A DNA stretch of 46,859 bases from Gamarada debralockiae (taxonomy: Eukaryota > Ascomycota > Leotiomycetes > Helotiales > Hyphodiscaceae): the NCBI GenBank assembly GCA_002803225.1, contig NXFV01001458.1, positions 1-46,859 on the forward strand, read 5' to 3'. The first letter of the stretch is position 1; every line of letters begins with the position of its first letter. The notes below the pieces were generated by a model. It had not been told where the DNA came from. It did not search any database and was given only the letters and a program-made list of their open reading frames with translations. A program made the translations under genes and the position numbers. Below are positions 9,065 through 20,426 of this stretch, in pieces.

Positions 9065-10687
9065 TTATGCATCACGCCTGTATTGAGTGACAGCAACCGT
9101 CTTCACAATCCGAGGCGTGATTGTATCGGAATCGAGTTCTTCGTCTTCCCATCCACCACTAAAGACATTAGCCTCCGAAACCCCCTTTTTCCCCGTCAGA
9201 TCAAGCTTGTTCTCGGAATATGCAGGGCCTTGGGCGTTGCCGGCGATTCTCTCTTCGCTTCCAACGGGATTGAAGCTATTGCCCTTTCGAATGTTCTGCA
9301 TGGTAAATTGGGACCTGTTATCGGTGGTATTTTGTGCAAAGGATCCGAGCTTGAAGGTGCGAGCGATCAATGGCCATAGATGTGGCACGTTAGCCACAAT
9401 CATTGCAGTGGAAATCTCGCCCGCGTACCAGTTGAGGTAGACCAGGGAGCCGATTGGAGCGCTGAAGTTTGTGATTCGATTGAGGATGGCGCAGAGAATC
9501 TAGACTAAGTTAGAGAGATGTGAGAAGGACTGGGAAAGGTGTAGCGTAGACTTACAACAAGCCCACCTAGGCTGAAGACTCCGATGAGAGCACATTTTCT
9601 GAATAGAAATTAGATTAACCGCATTTATCAGCTGTCCAAAGTTGTGACAGACCTCCCGAGTGGCAACCTTGCTTTGATTAAGAGAGGAATCGGCAGACAC
9701 AGCATAATCGCATCGCCTGTGATATTGAGGCACGCATCAAGTATCATATGATTTCGATAAGTCATGCACTGCTCTGTTGAGAAAGATAGTCAGCTAGAGA
9801 CCTTTTGGGACATGCACCAAAAATGTAACATACCATTCGCTACTGGGACAGGAATCGTGTCGTAGTAAATATGGAATGGGCGGCACCAGACACCAACCAA
9901 GCAAACCATAACAACAACATAGCCCACGGCTACATAGACCGACACTGCAATGACGGCCGTGTGGTACTTGTTCAATCCTTTTCTAAAGCATTCGAGGAGT
10001 CGTTAGCACATCGTCCTCGATCGCAACATATTTTCTCTCCTTTCGCGGCAGTCGACGCAGGCAATCCAATCTAGTAGGGAAGAACTCACGTCATGCTGAA
10101 ATAAAGTATCAGAAGGCAGGCCTTGCAGCCCCAAACGCACGTAACTTTGCAGATTTCCATGACGATTCCGAAGATGGAACCCATGATTGCCAGATGGAAG
10201 TCTTCAGGTGTCCAACCGACTATATCCGCTGCTGTGACAAAGTTGTTTCCCCAAAGGACTTGGACCCAGATAGAGTAAATAACTGTCACAAAAAGTCCCT
10301 ATTGTTACCATTAACCCTGGTAACTGACCAGCCTAGTCCAGCAGCAAAGGACAGTCTCAATTATTGCCACACAGACGGAAGAAACAGGTCGGTCATACAA
10401 AATTGAAGAACATGATGTAGTCATCCGAGTCAAAGAGCCGGAGTTTATCAAGAAGGCTTCTCGCGGGTCTGCTACTGCCCATTGATTGGAAAGAGCTGAG
10501 GCGCCGAATCATCTTGGAAGCGCTGTTGCAACGTCAGGAGTTGTTCAACCAATTAAGGGGGTGCCTCAGTTTGGAAGATGTCAAGAAGCGGAGTGTGGAA
10601 TACTCACGTTCTAGCTACTACAACGAGGGTCACAATCACACTGAGTACCACCAGCTCAGTCACCACGGACTGTCCCCCAGGAATCAT
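9065..10687 (-). CDS. PTH11-like seven-TM receptor (fungal rhodopsin-like domain)
   Basis: Seven exons splice into 386 residues: 10608-10687, 10399-10522, 10090-10298, 9834-9982, 9653-9773, 9556-9598 and 9065-9499. All six introns (54-107 nt) are GT..AG and keep frame; the total of 1161 nt is divisible by three. TM1 is VVLSVIVTLVVVART. Family signatures follow: LRLFDSDDYIMFFNF, VWCRPFHIYYDTIPVPVANG, QCMTYRNHMILDACLNITGD with AIMLCLPIPLLIKARLPLGR, ILCAILNRITNFSAP, and WYAGEISTAMIVANVPHLWP before a hydrophilic C-tail of about 100 residues. This is the fungal rhodopsin-like domain typical of PTH11-related membrane proteins. Some sense surfaces or host cues; most have no known ligand. The tail carries no recognisable signalling motif. 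No extracellular CFEM domain is present at the N-terminus. The start ATG is immediately before TM1. Ligand and role are unknown. Confidence 0.85.
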
Positions 10688-11198
10688 CTTGCAACACTAT
10701 ACAGGTTGAGGAATGGAACAATCTCATGAACTGCAATGTCCAGCTGTAGAGGAGAGACTGGTGTGCGAGCAATTCTTTGTCTCCGGGATAGATCCAGCCG
10801 AGGAGATGTCCTGACTTCAAATAGGTATCATCATTCCCTTGATATCGGCGGGCCGTGCGAGGCATGAACTCAGGAAGACGGCTTCGGTATCTTCTGCATC
10901 TCAGCGGCTCAGCCCAGCATTCGAAACTGTTACTCGGGATCTGCGAAGGAGTTCCGCGGTGATAAGTCCGTGCTTTGGCAACGGGATAGAACCATTCAAA
11001 TTCATGAGCTAGGGTTGAAATTACAGTAGGGTGCCACAAGTATTCGACCCGCTACGTGCACACTAAACCAATTATATCGGTTATAAGGTAGGTACTTCTA
11101 AGTTCTCTGGTTGGCTGAATAGAGGGGGCCTGCACGCCATGGTCAAATACTTGTGACACCGTACTGTACCTCGCAGGGAGAAAGTACCTTGTCTACAG
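10688..11198. other. Intergenic, upstream of the receptor gene
   Basis: About 510 bases that must hold the promoter of the minus-strand receptor. An open minus-strand frame at 10656-11039 has no recognisable domain and overlaps the receptor's first exon, so it was not called a gene. Confidence 0.4.
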
Positions 11199-11510
11199 GC
11201 ATGGACACGCGATCCCGGCCCTTGTTCGAAACGTACAAAAAAGAACCTTCGAATTCGTCAAATCCCTTATATTTAATGGCCTCGATATTCCCCTTATTTG
11301 AATTTTATCGAGCATGTGTGGAAGTGGATTAAGGACTATATTCAACGGCGATATTATGCGGTTTATTACGCTGCTGCAAAGTCCCCATTTGCGCGGTTAA
11401 GAGCTATAATTTGGGAGGCATGGGAGGCAGTACCAGACAGCTATATTCAGACTCTATTTAATTCGTGGCGGAGGAGAGTCAAGCAGTGGTTGATGCAAGA
11501 GGGGTGTTGA
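11199..11510 (+). pseudogene. Truncated DDE transposase, C-terminal stub
   Basis: A frame from about 11199 reads HGHAIPALVRNV and FVKSLIFNGLDIP, matching the segment around the second catalytic Asp of Tc1/mariner-type transposases (normally D-N/G-x-P-x-H). After a short deletion and frameshift near 11290-11300 it continues as NFIEHVWKWIKDYI, the segment with the third catalytic acid. It then runs as AIIWEAWEAVPDSYIQTLFN to TGA 11508-11510. The N-terminal two thirds and the SPD part of SPDLN are missing. It is dead. The MITE 160 bases downstream may be related but shares no proven sequence with it. Confidence 0.75.
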
Positions 11511-11548
11511 TAGGTCTAGAAGGTCTAGGAGATACGGTGATATCTGGA

Positions 11549-11640
11549 GAAGGCCGAAGAGCTGGGGAAGGCCGAAGAGCTGGCGAAAAGCTGGGGAAGT
11601 CCGAAGACCTGGACAAGGCCGAGGACCTAGAATCAAGCCG
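11549..11640. repeat. Imperfect short tandem repeat (gaaggccgaagagctggg type)
   Basis: Four to five imperfect copies of an about 18-base unit, e.g. aaggccgaagagctggg, follow the transposase stub. They end near ggacaaggccgaggacctag. This is likely minisatellite drift; no coding function is supported. Confidence 0.6.
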
Positions 11641-11675
11641 TAGATATTAAGGGTTGAACTTCATAGGAGGTAGTA

Positions 11676-11799
11676 CTTCGTCTCTATCCAAACAGCTGTA
11701 GCGAAGCGGGGGGGGTTCCGGGCTGGCACAGACCAGAGAGTAAACAAAAACACCCTCTCCGACCCTGGTCTCGCTACAGCTGTTTGGGTAGAGACGAAG
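11676..11799. mobile_element. MITE, 124 bp, 29-bp terminal inverted repeats, TA target duplication
   Basis: The left arm 11676-11704 begins cttcgtctct and ends cagctgtagcga. The right arm 11771-11799 is its reverse complement with a single mismatch. TA dinucleotides flank it exactly (11674-11675 and 11800-11801). The size, arms and TA duplication fit a non-autonomous Tc1/mariner-type element. The interior has no coding and a run of eight G. Confidence 0.88.
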
Positions 11800-11801
11800 T
11801 A

Positions 11802-12742
11802 GTGATTTTGAATTGAAGTTTTCGAAGCCTATTTTGGACTAGCGCCATATGCACCTCAGTATTAGGGTTCTCATAACAACAAGGGGGACCAATGAAGTAC
11901 TAATACAGAAAGCAGTCAGTGAGTGGTGAGAAGGGATATTATAAATTGCTTAATTCGAGGAGTTTCTACATTTACTTTCTATTGGCTGAAGCCCTGGAAA
12001 AAGGTTTCCTGGTCACTTTTGTAATTGCAAGGATTTAAGGTTCATTTAGGGGGGGGATAGTAGCGTTAAACTTCGATAAAGTCATCTTGAGTCCTGCAAA
12101 CAGGGTAGATAAGTCACTTCCTCCATGGGTGGGTGACAGCGAATGGAAAGAAGAAGGGGGGCTGTACCTCCGTAAACACAGCCAATGCAACCCCGCAGGA
12201 CCCCCCGACACGCATTGAACCGGCCCCACAAGCCCGCACCCGCGGCGCCGGATCCCGCTTCCCCAGAGCAAAGGGCTCGCTTACAGACCAAAGCCCCCAT
12301 ACGAGCATCTGTCAAATATTAATCGTCCAATAGAGGAGCAAGGTCTTATCGCCACTCATACACGTTCTTCAAGATTGATAAAGAGTCGTTCCGTTTTGAA
12401 GGCCTTCGCGAGGGACTTTTGGATAGCCAGACCGAATCAAATCTATCCCGCGGGCGGCCTGGCCGCGTGGGGGCACTGAAAAGACGTAAAGAAAGGCCTG
12501 CAAAACGATTCCTGAACGATGCAGGACGAGGTAGAGGGCGGCGATGCAATGCAGAGATCGGGATAAATTGAAACAGTAACCTTGCAGGTGCGCTCGCCGA
12601 ACTCGCAAGACTATTGACAAAAGGTAATAAGCTAGCCCGCTCGACTACTGCTGGTACGGCAGCTCATCCTGCTGGCACGTCCATCCTTCCATTTCAAAAC
12701 CTCTTCCTTTTCCGTTAATTCTCGACCTTGCACGTTATCACC
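11802..12742. other. Intergenic, upstream of the NCS1 permease
   Basis: No gene recognised. The GC-rich part at 12150-12290 has overlapping open frames without family likeness, caused by low stop density. The last 400 bases presumably hold the permease promoter and leader. Confidence 0.4.
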
Positions 12743-14517
12743 ATGGAGTCTGCTGCAGAGCATGATATCGAGAAGGGAGTGGCAGTGAACCCAACTGAAG
12801 TCCATGCTACCGCCGATAACTCCACCGATCGCGATGACAAACACAGCTCCCTCGATCACGAAGACAACGGCCCTCGTCCTCCTACTTCTGAGGGAAAGCT
12901 GGGCTATTGGGGCGTCAAGATGGAGGACATCTGGGGAGTTGAAGCTCGCGGCATCACGCGCGTAATGACCCACGAGAAAAAAGTGCCTCGTCCGCTTCAC
13001 GACTACTTCCACATGTTCTCGCTGTGGTTTAGTATCAACTTGCAGGCCGTGAACATCATCATTGGTCTTCTTGGCCCGCTGGTTTACGGTCTCGGCTGGG
13101 TGGATTGTGTTTGCATTGTTATTTTTGCGAATGCGCTCGCCTCGTGTGGAATTGCGTACCTGGCTACCTTTGGGCCGGAAAGTGGTAACAGGACTATGGT
13201 ATGCTTTCTCACATACCACTGTTTGTTGTAAGCTAACTTGCTTGCGCGTTGACAGATTATTGGCCGCTATTTCATGGGTTATTGGCCTTCGAAAATTGCA
13301 GCCGTCTGCAACATTGTCCAGCAAGTAGGCTTTGGCACCATTGGGTGTATCATTACTGGTCAGATGATCACAGCAGTCAATGGAGGGGGCTTGAGTTTAG
13401 CAGTTGGATGCGTCATTGCTGCGCTGTGCATTGGTTTAATTGCTACTTTTGGCATTGACTATCTGAACAAAATCGAGAGGTAAGCACAACCACCAGTAGT
13501 CTGCGTACAACAACGTTCAAAAGGCTTACGGACAGACAGGTTCGGATATATCCCACAGGCGTTGGCCATCTTTGTGCTTATCGGCTCGGCTGGCAAGAAC
13601 TTCGACACCGCCGCAGTCTCCGTCGGTGATTCCGGAAGCATTAACGCCAACCGCTGCTCGTTCTTCGCCTTAATCTTTGCCAGCATCATTGGCTTCTCTG
13701 CCATCAGCGCCGACTTCTATGTCTACTACCCCAAGACCTACCCCAAATGGATCACCTTCGCGTCCACGTGGTCCGGCATCTGGGTCGCTTTAATCTTCTG
13801 CAACATCATTGGAGTCGGCGTTGCTACTGGTGTCCCCAACATCCCAGAATGGAGCGACGCCTACGACATCTCGTCCGGTGCGCTTCTTTATGCCTGCTAC
13901 AGCGGCCTCGGTGGCTTTGGCGGCTTCTGCGTCGTCATTCTTGCGCTAGGCTCCATCACCAATAATGCACCATGCAGCTACAGTGCAGCATTGACAATAC
14001 AGGTTCTTGGACGCTATGCGAAGAAAATCCCTCGCTGGTTCTGGTGTGTTCTCATCACAGTAGTTGAGGTAAGCCTCACTTCCTAGCTTCCAATTTATCT
14101 GCCCACGCAACAGTGCTGACCCGAGCACCACAGCTCGTCCTCTCCGTCGCCGGCCGCAACCGGCTCTTCACCGTCTTCGAGAACTTCCTCCCGATGATGG
14201 CATACTGGATCTGCCCCTGGATCACCATCGTCCTCGAGGAGCATCTCCTCTTCCACAAACTGACCGGCAAGGCGTTCGACTGGTCCATCTATGAGAGCAA
14301 GAGCAAGCTGCCGATTGGACTCGCAGCGTTGTTGTCGTTCCTGATTGGTTTCGCGGGGGCGATTGTGGGCATGTACCAGATTTGGTACACGGGTCCTATT
14401 GCGCTGAAGGTTGGGGGCGCGTATGGAGGTGATATTGGGGCGTGGCTCGCTATCGGCTTTACGAGTGTTGTGTTCCCGCCGTTGAGATGGCTGGAGTTGA
14501 AGAAGTTTGGGCGGTAG
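12743..14517 (+). CDS. NCS1 purine/cytosine-type permease (Fcy2/FcyB-like)
   Basis: Four exons, 12743-13198, 13256-13479, 13540-14068 and 14134-14517, give 530 residues. The introns of 57, 60 and 65 nt are GT..AG. The start is ATG 12743, in a good context (caccATGG). About 100 hydrophilic N-terminal residues precede the first of roughly 12 membrane spans. The conserved NCS1 entry motif reads WFSINLQAVNIIIGLLGPLV around residues 95-115. Later segments include GRYFMGYWPSKIAAVCNIVQ and QQVGFGTIGCIITGQMITA. The middle exon has FSAISADFYVYYPKTYPKW, and the end has FLPMMAYWICPWITIVLEEH. Fungal members import cytosine, adenine, guanine or related bases with protons at the plasma membrane. Related members carry other substrates such as pyridoxine, so the exact substrate is inferred. 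All introns keep frame and no lesion is seen. Neighbouring genes do not belong to a nucleobase pathway. Confidence 0.88.
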
Positions 14518-15124
14518 ACTTAGGTCCTATACTCAACTACAATAGACCATACCGCTCAGTATTCGCCGTGGTTGTAATAATAATGGTCGTTATGCCAGCT
14601 GTTTTATGCGGAATCGTAGACTTAGTAAGCCTATCGGGATTGACATGTTTACTAGTGCAGTCACTTCCAGGTTTCGAGACTGCCCGATAAGATGGATGGA
14701 AAAGAACACCCATAGCGGATTCCAGGGCCTTTTAGAATGATCAGATTCGCAATTGAGATTATTTGTATCCTGAAATGCGGAATTTGGTAGTAAAATCTCC
14801 AGATCAAAACATGATCGAGGCCGCTAGCTGGGCATGCGCAGGGCTCCCGGCGGGTCCAGGAAGGCCGCGAAAGGATAGAAAAGGTAAAAACAAATCGATC
14901 AAGGACACGTTGGAATCCTTCCAGGCAATGGAAGAGGACTAGCCTACTTGCTAGGGGGTACTTCATATAGTAGACCCTACTGAGGACCATAGGCAGCGTG
15001 TAGACCCCATAGCTGAAAGTAGACAGGCGGCATTCAGTATTTTGCCCAGCTAGGTTTTCTGAGGATGTAAAGTAATAGAAGTTCCACATAACCCTTAGGG
15101 TTGAATCAGCGTAACACAAACCAA
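14518..15124. other. Intergenic, nothing recognised
   Basis: Downstream region of the permease. A minus-strand open frame (14661-15128) shows no family features. It ends where the AT-rich block begins. Confidence 0.4.
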
Positions 15125-15400
15125 TCAATCGATACTTTACTACTATTATTATTAAATCTAAGATAATATTTACTTAGATCAAATTAAAATTTATTAAAAA
15201 AATTATATTGAATTGTAATTAATTTTAATTAAATATATTAGACCTATATGATTATTCTTTATATATTTAACTACTTATTATTATTATTTATTTTTTTAAA
15301 GATATTATATATAGCGTTATATAATATTATGTCTTATATTAAATTAGAATTTTTAATTTTAAAAAGGATGCGTTTTTTTATTTTTCGCTTAGAAAAAGTG
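15125..15400. other. AT-rich block, RIP-like
   Basis: Composition changes sharply to almost pure A and T (runs such as attaaatctaagataatattt), with no open frame. In ascomycetes such blocks usually come from repeat-induced point mutation of transposons. It directly abuts copy B of the dispersed repeat, suggesting both are remains of one insertion. Confidence 0.7.
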
Positions 15401-15413
15401 GCATTTTAGAGTA

Positions 15414-15715
15414 TGTCGTGGCCAGAAGTTTATCAGATCATCTGATAAGATTATAATGTTAGCATCTACGGAAGCTTAGGGGCTGGTAGTAGGAACATTT
15501 CGTACATTGATCCATGGGAAGCCAGATGAAGTTGCGCTTGGAAGAATAGGTTGGACTATAGATACAAATCCCGACCTATTCTATCTGGTCGGGCTATATC
15601 GGACATTACGATAAATTTGCACCTAAGTTGTGATTCATCCTGTTCCCTTAGCTAAAAGTATCATAGAGTCATTTCTTTTATTATGTATAGACCCTATCCG
15701 GCACGCTCGCTCACA
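15414..15715 (+). repeat. Dispersed repeat, copy B (pair with 4232-4556)
   Basis: Same orientation and order of shared words as copy A. This copy shows more T and A at several aligned sites (e.g. cttggaagaatagg against cttgggaagaacag), which fits C-to-T decay. A tctgataagatta word and the caaatcccgacc word are the clearest anchors. Flanked on the left by the AT-rich block. Confidence 0.65.
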
Positions 15716-16474
15716 ATCACCCTGATTAACATGAAGCGCACTTGCTTCATCACACAACCCTGTAGTTCACGGCTGTATCCTTCGTGATTGCTCAAAAATA
15801 AAGGTGCTGGACAAATTGGAATATAAGAAATCATTGGTCTTTTAGCTTCAGCTAGGCTTCTTCGAACAGCTGAAGTCTATCCCTGATTTTCCGCGAGTCG
15901 ACTCAGTGATTTAGGCTCATATTCTTCCTTTCCGATTTTTTGGTGTTGAAGAATGAGGATTGACATCTTATATCCTAATGATTTCATTACTTTGGGCTCG
16001 AGAGTTGAATGGAAATCGAGTCAAAAGCTATTGATTTCAAATGTATGCAGTCAGCGTTAGTCGCGTCTGGCTAGGGCTGCATGAAAGATCACAGTCAGCA
16101 CTGAAATCTAACGCTCAACGCTACACAAACCAAAGGAAGCCGTACGAGATGCCATAAACAACGGACAAACACAATTTCTGCTTGGACAGAACTCTAAGGC
16201 TCCTTTTTACCAACGAAATTGCTTTCCTCTCCATCCAAAAGTTCTCCATTATGTCGACGGACGATACCAATATACAAAATGAGAGGAGTAGAGTGAGTTG
16301 ATACGAGATGATTTCAAAGATTTAGGGCAGCTTGACTCCAAAATTGCAGCGAATATCTCTTAGTGAAAATATAAATAGGCTACAGTACTCAAACGTTTTC
16401 AAGCATCACAGACTCACAGTTCCAAATCCACTCCTCTTTAATCACCAAAGACACAAACAGCTGAAATCTACGTT
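15716..16474. other. Intergenic, upstream of the small secreted-protein gene
   Basis: No gene or repeat recognised. The last 110 bases (tataaataggctacag near 16370) have a TATA-like aaatataaatagg about 100 bases before ATG 16475. Confidence 0.35.
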
Positions 16475-16776
16475 ATGAAGACCTCCGCAGCGCTTTCATT
16501 CCTGAGCGCACTTGCTCTCCTCACCAGCGCAAAGGAATTCGAAGGTCAACTACGACGGAAGATGTCCAGTCTGGTAAGTAATAAACGTTAAATATCGTCC
16601 GAATGAAAGCTGATTTCTTTAATAGTTGTCAAGAGACCGGCAGCAGAGGTTATGACTTCAACGCCCAGTTCTAGCAAACTAGCGATGGTTGTGACAACGT
16701 CGACTTTGAAGGAACTTTTGGTGGCGCTGGGTATAGTTATTGCTGTGGTAGCGCCCCTTGCAACATTAACGCATAG
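16475..16776 (+). pseudogene. Broken small secreted cysteine-rich protein (effector-like)
   Basis: ATG 16475 starts a clear signal peptide (MKTSAALSFLSALALLTSA). A GTAAGT..AG intron at 16574-16625 follows. After the intron, a frame reads a short Cys-rich domain with SCQETGSRGYDFNAQF, then TSDGCDNVDFEGTF and YSYCCGSAPCNINA, ending at TAG 16774-16776. It has five cysteines and many Gly/Asn/Asp residues. Two problems exist. TAG at 16672-16674 interrupts the domain, where a Gln codon (CAG) would be natural. The splice phase also does not carry the signal-peptide frame into the Cys-rich frame. Together these suggest a dead gene, although an alternative splice form cannot be excluded. Small secreted Cys-rich proteins are often candidate effectors in plant-associated fungi. 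I recognise no named family. Confidence 0.55.
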
Positions 16777-16866
16777 AGGGAAGATAGAAGGGTAGATTAG
16801 CTTCAGCGCAATGTATTTAAGCTAGCTACAACACAATGACTGCTGTACCTGCAGGTTGTTTGCGGT

Positions 16867-17873
16867 TCATGCAAATTGAGCTGCACCAAACTTCCCTTTC
16901 AATCCAAGCACTAACTCATTCTGACTGACAATCTCATCCTTCTTGGCAACCAAGTCATCAACGTCCCAGCTAGCATTGACATAACGTCCATTCAAGAACT
17001 TTGCATCATCAGTAGCAAGCCAAACAGCCAATCCCCCACTCAAACTAGCCTCATCGTCAGCAAAGGGGCTGAATGGAGAAGTGTCTGGAACCATGGCTGT
17101 CTTAACCACACCTGGATGGATGGTAATGGAAGTGATGTTCGCGTTTTCAGCTGCAATGTACGCCCCAAGCTGAATTGTAGCAAGTTTTGAGATGCTGTAG
17201 GCCGATACTCGAGGAAAGATTCCAAGTGCTGCCCCGGTGGAGACAGTGATAATAGTGGCGTTCTTGGTAGCACCGACAAGATTGAGGAAACCTTGGGTTA
17301 CAAGGAAGGTACCTTTCACATTGACCTCCTATATAACCGGTTAGTCCCGTTCGGGTGAGGGGAAATGAAGAGTGACGTACAAAATCTCGCCACCATGTGG
17401 TTTCAGGCATATCACGAATAGGACCAAAATCGCTCAGGACTCCGGAATTATTTACCAATACATCCACGATCCCGAAGGTAGACTTGACTTTCGCAAAGAG
17501 TTCATCGACAGATGCTTTGTTTGTGATGTCCGTTGGAACTTCCAAGACTTGAATAGAAGAATCAATGTTTCGAACTTCTTCGGCAGCTTCAGCAAGCGCT
17601 TTGGCTTTTCGGGCTACGAGCACTATGCCCTTGGCTCCAGCTCTTGCAAATGCTGGAACAAAGCCCTAGATTCAAGTTAGTCAAGTTCAAGAGATTAGAG
17701 CCGGTGAAACATACCTCTCGTCCCAGACCCTGACTTGCTCCTGTTATGATCACGACTTTGCCAGCTTGCGAGTTCTTGGGTAGAGACGGGTTGATAGCTT
17801 GGTATTCCTTTCGATGCACATTCTTGGTGAATTGTGCAGCTTTGACGAGGTAGTCACTGGGTGGGGTTGCCAT
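16867..17873 (-). CDS. Short-chain dehydrogenase/reductase (classical SDR)
   Basis: Three exons, 17715-17873, 17381-17665 and 16867-17328, give 301 residues. The introns are 49 and 52 nt. The cofactor motif is VVIITGASQGLGRE at about 40-53 (TGxxxGxG). VDVLVNNSG at 121-128 is the NNAG motif with Ser for Ala. The catalytic residues fit Ser178 (ITVSTGAA) and the YxxxK motif at Y192-K196 (YSISK). IHPGVVKTAM at 218-227 is the usual PG motif after the active site. This is a soluble NAD(P)(H) oxidoreductase with an unknown substrate. An N-terminal extension of about 38 residues precedes the Rossmann fold. It resembles in general plan, but is not the same as, the decayed SDR at 20427-21516. No lesion is seen. 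The ATG at 17873 is the only one before the fold and gives a plausible leader. Confidence 0.88.
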
Positions 17874-20426
17874 TGTAAAGGGCTTTGAAAGGGGTAGAGG
17901 GATGAGCTGCTGAATTTGAAAGTGGAAGATCTTGATGAACTTCAGTAGGTGATTTCGAAATGAGAAGAATCGCACTTAGAGAATCTGAACTCGGGAGGCA
18001 GATATGCCTTTATAGATAGATCAAAGATGGTCTACCCATGAAAGATCTCGTGGGCATTACTCAACAGCGTAACTTCAATATTTCCTGAGTAATAGCTCAA
18101 CTTCCACCACTAATGCTCCCTGGCATGTTGTCATTACTCAGTACAACGTTCAATCCATCATTCATTCGAACGATTGGTAAGAGGGGAGAAGTAACTATCC
18201 TCATTTGTCAGATACATGTAGACGTGTCTCCTCATCATGCATTGCCAGAGCAAGATTACTACTTTACGCCCTGCTGAAGACTCTAATTGTGATGAGTAAT
18301 TAATAATCATCCACCCAGCTAATGAAAGTAAGACAAGAGCAGGCTTACATACACATCTCGTGTTGGTTGGAACGCTAATCCCTTCCTTGTTGGGTCTAGT
18401 CTGTATTTCCCCTCTTTTGTAGGATAATGGGCGTACCCCCCGCCTTGATTATTTTACACTCCTTAGATATCTACATAGTTAAGAATACATGATATTTCGC
18501 CCGGAAAACCGTCCCAACTGACATCTCGAAAGTAGGTCCAGGGCATCTCTTTGGATTATTTTATTATTAAACTAAAGACCTCACCTAATTCTCGTTATAT
18601 TAAAAGTAACGTAAGCGAAGGCACCGACGGAACTAAAATTCCTTTTTGGAAGCAGATAGTAATCGCCTCCGGTAGGAGACGAACTCGTGCTTTTGAGACC
18701 AATAATTCTGCTGGATTCTTCATCATTTGAAATCATAGTGAAGTACCCGATGTAGCGGCAATTATTATAGAATGAATTTTGTCGTCGACCTCTGCTTAGA
18801 GGCAACCAGCACCTTTCAGTAACTCTGGAACACGCTTCAGCAACGATGACTGAGGATAAGATTTCGTTCTTAACTATATAACAGCTTGCTAACTATCGCG
18901 GATTTGACACTTCTCTCTTTGGACCGTGCTCATCAGAATGATCAAATATATTGGTTGAGAAACTCTCCTGGCTTTAGCCGCCAGTCTGCCACTTGACCAT
19001 GTTCGGACCCGGCTCGGACACCCATCGCTCCAAGATATCGAAGTAGTAAAGTCATTCAAACCTGGGTTTGCTGTTTGGTTCTCCTACCTATGGGCTATGG
19101 AATAGAAATCCTTGTCGGTTTTGTAACAGATATTCACAATGTTCAACGAATCTAAGGCAAATCATACTCTTCCCTTGGAGTTCCTAAAGTTGCTTTTTTC
19201 CAGGCCGATGTGTCTTTTACGTTATCTCCACCAAGACATTCCATTTCGAAGTAGTTGAACCTGAGTTTCGGTATTTGTACACCAAACTGTTTTCGAAATT
19301 CATTTTACTTCGAAATTTATCGAAATCCTCGCCGATGGGCGGACACCATACTCCATATCTGTGAATCGGTTGATTGGCAGAAGACGTTTCGTAACGCAAT
19401 AGCTGTATGCAGTGGAGCATCCATCCGCTTAAAATATGGTGTAATTATTGGCAGATAGTCCGTGTGGCGAAAAAGCGCACTATCTTAAAAAAATATATCA
19501 TTTGTAGAGTTTTTATCGCAAGGCTGCTTTCAAATCGTCGTCCGTTAGACAGCGACAACGATTGCGCACCGATGAATGATTGAATGTCAGTGACTGCGCA
19601 CTAGTGCGGGAATATCGGCGTTAAAGGTCTCACTGGCTTTTCAACCAAAGCGCGAGAAGTCTTTCAATGACGTGATTTAGTGCCGAGTAAGATCAGTGAT
19701 AGAGCGTTCTCACCGCGCAACAACAAATTATTATGAGACCTGAAGTTCGTAGATCCGATTTTCTAGCTGCTTATGACTTACCACAAGCTTGATTTGTTGT
19801 CTACTGTACTGTATCCCCCCTTTTCCCCCTTCCTTTTCACCCTCCCCGTCCTACACTTAAATAAACCGTAATTCCCTGCTGACAGGCAATCTGTGGGTAT
19901 CAATTCAGACTGTCTACGGTATGAGTACCGCCAACGCGCTACACAGAGCACACTTGTCCTGAGCTTTGAGGCTGACAGGACATTTGACCACTAGAATAAG
20001 TCCTGTATAGCCTTCGACCTAAACGAAGAGATTTACGGATTATTTAAAAAGGAGATAGGGGGGAGAGGGAGGGTATTAGTGCCATAGTTGATACCAAATT
20101 CCTAAATAGGACAGAGGGGTTCTTTGTCCCTGAAATGCCTGCTGTGCATAAATACATCCGTACTTCACCATGTCTTATTGATTAGTGATTGTCAATTTTG
20201 CTTGCTGAAACACGATCTGTAAGCACAGCAAGCCTGTAGAAATTAGAGAACATGCCATCGGTTTTAATGATGAGAGAAACTTTGAGAGGAATTTGAATAC
20301 CGTGGATTGAAAGAATCCTTTGCATTCAAGGCTACATTTTACTGTCAGACTTTTGTTGAAATATACTTCGTTGAAGTTCTTCATCGATCACCACAAAGTA
20401 TACGTGTCACTTTTGGACCTCTTATC
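17874..20426. other. Long intergenic region
   Basis: About 2.5 kb without a recognised gene. Short open frames (18581-18805, 19217-19458) have no family features. Two purine/pyrimidine-rich tracts (19808-19855, C/T rich; 20050-20085, G/A rich) and flanking words resembling each other in reverse (ataaaccgtaa near 19862, ttacggattat near 20033) hint at a very degraded inverted-repeat element. This is not strong enough to call. Confidence 0.4.

Noticed and set aside
10656..11039. 127-residue open frame on the minus strand
   Set aside because: Overlaps the first exon of the receptor gene and shows no domain or protein-like conservation.
12035..12333. Several overlapping open frames in both directions
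   Set aside because: GC-rich stretch with few stops; no family features in any frame.
12632..13324. 230-residue minus-strand open frame
   Set aside because: Shadow of the NCS1 permease's first exons.
19808..20090. Degenerate inverted-repeat element with C/T and G/A tracts
   Set aside because: Arms match only in short words and low-complexity tracts; chance cannot be excluded.
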